64,000 nt of DNA from Enterococcus sp. 9D6_DIV0238 (GTDB taxonomy: Bacteria; Bacillota; Bacilli; Lactobacillales; Enterococcaceae), in NCBI RefSeq assembly GCF_002174455.2, contig NZ_CP147246.1:1949501-2013500 (forward strand). The letters run 5' to 3'. Shown in pieces: positions 59,724 through 64,000 of this stretch. Every line of letters begins with the position of its first letter. Within the stretch, counting starts at the first letter, position 1. The notes under the pieces are model-generated. The model made no database searches. It worked only from the letters and a program-made list of their open reading frames with translations, and was not told where the DNA came from. The position numbers and the translations under genes are program-made.

Positions 59724-60026
59724 ATGAGTCAAGCTACGAATTATGAAATTATGTACATCATTCGTCCGAACATTGATGAAGAAGCAAAAACTGCTTTAGT
59801 AGAACGTTTCGACACAATCTTAAAAGATAACGGAGCAGAAGTTATCGAATCAAAAGATTGGGAAAAACGCCGCTTAGCATATGAAATGAACGGATTCCGT
59901 GAAGGCATCTATCATATCGTTAAAGTATCTTCTCCATCAACTGCAGGAGCAATCAATGAATTTGATCGTCTTGCTAAAATCAATGACGATATTATCCGTC
60001 ATATGATTATCAAGGAAGAAGCATAA
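59724..60026 (+). CDS. rpsF: Ribosomal protein S6
   Basis: A 100-residue small-subunit protein with the ferredoxin-like S6 pattern ([15 protein letters not shown] ... [24 protein letters not shown]). GGGAGGTG lies upstream within a leader hairpin. First gene of the rpsF-ssb-rpsR operon; S6 partners S18, encoded two genes on. Confidence 0.98.
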   Translation: MSQATNYEIMYIIRPNIDEEAKTALVERFDTILKDNGAEVIESKDWEKRRLAYEMNGFREGIYHIVKVSSPSTAGAINEFDRLAKINDDIIRHMIIKEEA

Positions 60027-60033
60027 TAAGAAT

Positions 60034-60049
60034 GTTTCACGTGAAACAT
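60034..60049. promoter_or_regulatory. parS site, perfect consensus
   Basis: TGTTTCACGTGAAACA lies between rpsF and ssb, embedded in a 22-bp perfect palindrome (60031-60052). It is the ParB-binding centromere sequence. Confidence 0.92.
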
Positions 60050-60074
60050 TCATTTGACGAAAGGAGATGTTTAA

Positions 60075-60620
60075 ATGATTAACAACGTTGTATTAGTTGG
60101 AAGACTAACAAAAGATCCAGATTTACGATATACTTCTAGTGGTTCAGCTGTTGCGACATTTACTTTAGCAGTAAATCGTAACTTTACGAATCAAAGTGGA
60201 AATCGTGAAGCAGATTTTATTAACTGTGTGATTTGGCGTAAACCCGCTGAAACAATGGCAAACTATGCGCGTAAAGGTACATTGTTAGGTGTAACAGGTC
60301 GTATTCAGACTAGAAATTATGAAAATCAGCAAGGTCAACGTGTATACGTGACTGAAGTTGTTTGTGAAAATTTCCAGTTGTTAGAGTCTCGTTCTGCATC
60401 AGAGCAAAGACAAACACAAGAAGGATCAGCACCGTCATACAATTCCGGCGGCGGAAGTTTCCAACCATCACAGAATAATAATTTTTCAGGACAAAACAAT
60501 TTTAATCAATCATCCTCTCAGTCTAGCAATAACGGTATGCCTGATTTTGATAGAGATGCTGATCCATTCGGTGGAACAGGATCGACTATTGACATTTCAG
60601 ATGATGATTTACCATTCTAA
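60075..60620 (+). CDS. ssb: Single-stranded DNA-binding protein
   Basis: A 181-residue SSB. The OB fold occupies residues 1-105 ([20 protein letters not shown]), followed by a Gln/Asn/Ser/Gly-rich linker and the acidic interaction tip DDDLPF. It coats single-stranded DNA in replication and repair. AAAGGAG precedes the start. Confidence 0.97.
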   Translation: MINNVVLVGRLTKDPDLRYTSSGSAVATFTLAVNRNFTNQSGNREADFINCVIWRKPAETMANYARKGTLLGVTGRIQTRNYENQQGQRVYVTEVVCENFQLLESRSASEQRQTQEGSAPSYNSGGGSFQPSQNNNFSGQNNFNQSSSQSSNNGMPDFDRDADPFGGTGSTIDISDDDLPF

Positions 60621-60645
60621 ACGAATTTGATAGGAGGGAATAAGA

Positions 60646-60885
60646 ATGGCACAACAAAGAAGAGGCGGACGTAAACGTCGTAAAGTTGACTATATTGCAG
60701 CAAACCATATTGAGTATATCGATTACAAAGATGTTGAATTACTAAAAAAATTCATTTCTGAGCGTGGAAAAATTTTACCACGTCGTGTAACAGGTACTGG
60801 TGCTAAAAATCAACGTAAATTAACAATCGCGATTAAACGTGCACGTATCATGGGCTTATTACCATTCGTTGGTGAAGAGCAATAA
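60646..60885 (+). CDS. rpsR: Ribosomal protein S18
   Basis: A 79-residue basic protein with the S18 signature ([35 protein letters not shown] in part). It pairs with S6 on the platform of the small subunit. TAGGAGGG lies upstream. A terminator follows. Confidence 0.98.
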   Translation: MAQQRRGGRKRRKVDYIAANHIEYIDYKDVELLKKFISERGKILPRRVTGTGAKNQRKLTIAIKRARIMGLLPFVGEEQ

Positions 60886-60895
60886 TATAGAAAAC

Positions 60896-60931
60896 AAAGA
60901 TCAAAGAATTAATTTTCTTTGGTCTTTTTTT
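60896..60931 (+). terminator. Terminator of rpsF-ssb-rpsR
   Basis: AAAGATCAAAGAA pairs with TTCTTTGGTCTTT, followed by T-rich sequence. Confidence 0.88.
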
Positions 60932-61039
60932 AATTTTAAATTATTCTTTTTACATGAAAGTAACCTTAAATGTACAAACTAAAATTAAAAAAATAATACT
61001 AGTTATGATTTGAATAAGGCAGCTATGATATCTATGGAA

Positions 61040-61055
61040 TGTTTCACGTGAAACA
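61040..61055. promoter_or_regulatory. parS site, perfect consensus
   Basis: TGTTTCACGTGAAACA within AATGTTTCACGTGAAACATT (61038-61057), about 70 bp upstream of gdpP and 1 kb from the other perfect site. Confidence 0.92.
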
Positions 61056-61126
61056 TTATGGAGTTCGCAGAAATTCCATTTTTATGCTAAAATAGCGGTA
61101 TGCTTGAAGGATGGGGGAGTCCTTAA

Positions 61127-63103
61127 ATGAGAAAAATTGGAATGAAACAACTGTTAGGTTTTGCATTCGTTCTTTTTTTGTTAGAAGTTCTAATTCTCTT
61201 TTTTATACCTAATAAATACATATCTATTTTAGCATTATTAGTGCTTAATCTTTTTTTGATAAATAGAATTATTTATCTAATTAGGCGAATAGAGATATCA
61301 AATACGGAAAAGATTAGAGCTGCTAGCAGAATAGCTGAAAAATCATTAGATTATGCTTTTAATGAAGTGTCTGTGGGTATCATCAATTATGATCCTGATA
61401 CTAAGGAAGCCAAGTGGTTAAATCCTTTTGCAGAAGACATCTTCAAAAAAGATGGGCAATCATTGCTCAGTCCAGAATTGATTCAAAATTATCTGTCACT
61501 TGTTGATAAAGGTAAAGATATTTTCAAAGTAGGTGAGCATGTCTATCGTTTCAATATAGATACTGCTCAAAATACAATAACGTTTAAAGACATTACAAAA
61601 GAGAGTAACTTGTATCAAGAGAAGCTGGGTATGCAAACAGCTATAGGAATTGTTTCTGTAGATAATTATGATGATATAACAGATAATTTGGATGATAAAG
61701 AGATCTCGTATTTGAACAGTTTCATTACAACAATGATTTCTGATTGGATGGATCAGTATCAGGTCTTCTATAAAAGACTAAATGCCGAACGATATTTTTT
61801 CATCGCACAGCTTGAAGATGTGCAAAAAATGATGGATGAAAAGTTTCAGATATTAGATAAAATCAGAAAAGAATCAAGTACTCGAGAAAGTTCAGTTACA
61901 TTAAGTATGGGAATTTCCTATGGTGGAGAAACCTTGAATCAAACTGGAAATACGGCACAAACGAATTTAGATACTGCTTTAGTTAGAGGCGGAGATCAAG
62001 TGGTAGTAAAAGAAGCGAAAGATGATGCTAAACCGGTTTTTTATGGTGGTAGAACAGCTTCTGTTGCGAAAAGAACACGTGTTCGCTCGAGGGCAATGAG
62101 TACAGCTATCCAAGGAATCTTATCAGAGTCTTCAGATGTTTATATCATGGGGCATAAGTATCCTGATATGGATGCTATAGGATCAGCATTTGGTATGGCG
62201 CGTTTAGCAAAATTCCATGATAGACACGCTTGGATCGTATTAGATAAAAATGAAAGCATTCCTGATGTCGAAAGAGTCATGAGTGAATTACAAAAGTATC
62301 CAGATTTGGCAGAACAAATCATTACGCCAAAAGAAGCGATGAAAAAGAAAACGGATAGCAGTTTGTTGATCATGGTTGATTATCATAAGCCTTCACTATC
62401 TATCTCACAAGATTTGTATGAACAATTTGAGAAAGTCGTTATTATCGATCATCATCGTCGTGGTGATGAGTTTCCTGTAAAACCTTTGCTTTCTTATATT
62501 GAATCTTCTGCTTCTTCTGCTTCAGAATTAGTAACAGAATTGATCGAATACCAAAGTAATTCAAAAAGACGATTAGACAAATTTGAAGCTACATTGCTGC
62601 TTGCGGGAATTTTTGTTGATACGAAAAGCTTTAGTGTACGGACAACTTCTCGAACCTTTGATGTAGCAAGTTATTTGAGAACTTGTAGTGCGGATTCATC
62701 TTTAGTACAATATTTATTAAGCTCAGATTTGACCAGTTATTTAGAAATGAACAGCTTGATTGCTCAGAGTGAGTATGTAACATCTGATACTGTGATCGTT
62801 ACTGGAAGTGAAGAAAAAGAGTATGATAGTGTGACAGCTGCAAAAACAGCAGATACTTTATTATCAATGGTTGGGATCAATGCTGCTTTTGTGATCACGA
62901 AACGTACAGATAAGCAGATAGGGATTAGTGCTAGAAGTAACGGGTCGATAAATGTCCAACTGATCATGGAAAATCTTGGCGGAGGTGGTCATTTCACTAA
63001 CGCTGCGGTACAATTACCTAATGTAACAGTGGCTGAGGTCAAAGAGCAACTATTAAGAGTGATACACCAAAATATCAATGTAATGTATGATTCAGCGCCA
63101 TAA
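61127..63103 (+). CDS. gdpP: Cyclic di-AMP phosphodiesterase GdpP
   Basis: A 658-residue membrane enzyme. Two membrane segments lie at about 10-50, then a PAS-like domain, a degenerate GGDEF-type domain (about 170-300) and DHH/DHHA1 catalytic domains. Metal ligands are in GHKYPDMD (His 343, Asp 347, Asp 349) and DHH at 441-443; GGGGHFTNAA is the DHHA1 motif. It degrades c-di-AMP, controlling turgor, potassium and beta-lactam tolerance. It lies 36 nt upstream of rplI. Confidence 0.97.
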   Translation: MRKIGMKQLLGFAFVLFLLEVLILFFIPNKYISILALLVLNLFLINRIIYLIRRIEISNTEKIRAASRIAEKSLDYAFNEVSVGIINYDPDTKEAKWLNPFAEDIFKKDGQSLLSPELIQNYLSLVDKGKDIFKVGEHVYRFNIDTAQNTITFKDITKESNLYQEKLGMQTAIGIVSVDNYDDITDNLDDKEISYLNSFITTMISDWMDQYQVFYKRLNAERYFFIAQLEDVQKMMDEKFQILDKIRKESSTRESSVTLSMGISYGGETLNQTGNTAQTNLDTALVRGGDQVVVKEAKDDAKPVFYGGRTASVAKRTRVRSRAMSTAIQGILSESSDVYIMGHKYPDMDAIGSAFGMARLAKFHDRHAWIVLDKNESIPDVERVMSELQKYPDLAEQIITPKEAMKKKTDSSLLIMVDYHKPSLSISQDLYEQFEKVVIIDHHRRGDEFPVKPLLSYIESSASSASELVTELIEYQSNSKRRLDKFEATLLLAGIFVDTKSFSVRTTSRTFDVASYLRTCSADSSLVQYLLSSDLTSYLEMNSLIAQSEYVTSDTVIVTGSEEKEYDSVTAAKTADTLLSMVGINAAFVITKRTDKQIGISARSNGSINVQLIMENLGGGGHFTNAAVQLPNVTVAEVKEQLLRVIHQNINVMYDSAP

Positions 63104-63139
63104 GCTGATCGTGCTTTTAAAATGAGGAGGAAAAATAGT

Positions 63140-63592
63140 ATGAAAGTTATTTTTTTGCAAGACGTTAAAGGCAAAGGAAAAAAAGGCGACGTAAAAGAAG
63201 TTCCAACAGGTTATGCTCAAAATTTCCTGATTAAAAATGGCTATGCTCAAGAAGCGAATAAAGGGAGTATCAGTGCTCTTGCAGGGCAGAAAAAAGCTCA
63301 GGATAAACACGAAGCAGAAGTTTTAGCAGAAGCAAAAAAAATGCAGGAGTTTCTAGAAAAAGAAGAGACTGTTGTAGAGCTTAAAGCAAAGGCTGGAGAG
63401 GACGGACGGCTTTTTGGATCAATTCCCTCAAAACAAATTGCAGAGGCCTTAAACAAGCAATATAAGGTGAAATTAGATAAACGTAAGATCGAGTTGTCTC
63501 AACCGATTCGTGCGCTAGGTTATACGAAAGTTCCAGTAAAACTTCATCATGAAGTAACGGCAAAAATCAAAGTACACGTAGTAGAAGAATAG
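63140..63592 (+). CDS. rplI: Ribosomal protein L9
   Basis: A 150-residue protein with the N-terminal RNA-binding domain ([33 protein letters not shown]), a long connecting helix and the C-terminal domain ([17 protein letters not shown]). I use the ATG at 63140 after GAGGAGG; the earlier in-frame ATG is inside that site. The gdpP-rplI-dnaB order is standard for firmicutes. Confidence 0.98.
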   Translation: MKVIFLQDVKGKGKKGDVKEVPTGYAQNFLIKNGYAQEANKGSISALAGQKKAQDKHEAEVLAEAKKMQEFLEKEETVVELKAKAGEDGRLFGSIPSKQIAEALNKQYKVKLDKRKIELSQPIRALGYTKVPVKLHHEVTAKIKVHVVEE

Positions 63593-63668
63593 TCTTAAAA
63601 AAAGAAAACTAAAAGATACCTTAGCTTTTCTAAAATTGATTTTGTTTCACTTATGCATGTACTTTTAG

Positions 63669-63720
63669 AGTGTTGTTCAAAAGAGATTCTTACTTTTGAG
63701 CAACACTTATTTTTCTTTTT
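63669..63720 (+). terminator. Terminator after rplI
   Basis: AGTGTTGTTCAAAAG (63669-63683) pairs with CTTTTGAGCAACACT (63693-63707), followed by a T-rich tract. Confidence 0.85.
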
Positions 63721-63877
63721 ATGAAAAGCCTGCACCTGTGATTCTCAGTGTACATTTAAGACAATTATTGTTAAAATAGAAAGACTGGACAGAATGAATA
63801 TATAGTGAGAGTTGTGAAACTAATCGTATCTGTAAAGATAGATCGTTTCTAGTGAAAGAAAAATAGGAGAGAAAAAA

Positions 63878-64000
63878 ATGAGTGAAGTATGGCAAGATAG
63901 AGTACCGCCACATAGCATGGAAGCAGAGCAGGCTGTTTTAGGGTCGGTTTTTTTAGATGCTGAGGTTATTATCGATGCATTAGAGTACATAGAACCAAAA
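63878..64000 (+). CDS. dnaB: Replicative DNA helicase DnaB (5' part only)
   Basis: The first 41 codons (VWQDRVPPHSMEAEQAVLGS...) match the N-terminal domain of the replicative helicase. TAGGAGAG precedes the ATG. The gene runs past the window end. It follows rplI as in other firmicutes. Confidence 0.95.
   Translation, partial: MSEVWQDRVPPHSMEAEQAVLGSVFLDAEVIIDALEYIEPK

Overview
The window comes from the chromosome of a low-GC Gram-positive coccus, most likely an Enterococcus of the E. faecalis / E. moraviensis type. I infer this from the replication-origin gene order (rpmH, dnaA, dnaN, yaaA, recF, gyrB, gyrA), a complete menB-E-F-D-H-C operon, an LPXTG surface protein, a staphylococcal/enterococcal type VIIb secretion locus and the general AT-rich composition. 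I saw no rRNA, tRNA, CRISPR array or intact transposase. Species cannot be fixed from the sequence alone.

1-14,260: a type VIIb secretion (ESX/Ess) locus. The 3' end of esxA is followed by esaA, essA, esaB, essB and essC. A cargo module then follows in the order of the staphylococcal ess locus: EsxC-like, EsxB-like (WDG motif), EssE-like (DUF5081), EsxD-like, and a 465-residue effector. The effector has a pre-toxin TG region and a C-terminal domain resembling tuberculosis necrotizing toxin (NAD+ glycohydrolase). An out-of-frame overlapping small gene and an SseB-family gene follow and are immunity candidates. 14,280-17,450 is AT-rich accessory DNA: a small XRE repressor with a divergent promoter and three similar operator-like sites, a 99-residue orphan, two tandem paralogous lipoproteins, and a decayed second copy of the repressor gene.

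17,450-31,690: flexible genome. It holds hcp with a Crp/Fnr regulator, a TPM-domain membrane protein, a PEP mutase-like gene with an Ada-type DNA repair gene, a phage-lysin-like amidase, and a 1433-residue cell-wall-anchored protein whose stalk carries an aromatic residue every seven residues in unbroken register for about 790 residues. A secreted DUF6973-like protein with a membrane partner and a frameshifted integrase remnant abut mnmG.

31,690-48,350: the origin region. mnmG, mnmE, jag, yidC, rnpA and rpmH run leftwards; dnaA, dnaN, yaaA, recF, gyrB and gyrA run rightwards. DnaA boxes lie on both sides of dnaA, and a DnaA-trio/unwinding element follows dnaA. rpmH and rnpA are separated by about 750 bp holding a 111-bp imperfect direct repeat. 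Two perfect parS sites (60.0 and 61.0 kb) and one near-perfect site (24.8 kb) flank the origin.

48,450-64,000: small orphan genes, a hotdog thioesterase, the menaquinone operon, a convergent acyl-CoA-synthetase-like gene, then rpsF-ssb-rpsR, gdpP, rplI and the start of dnaB.
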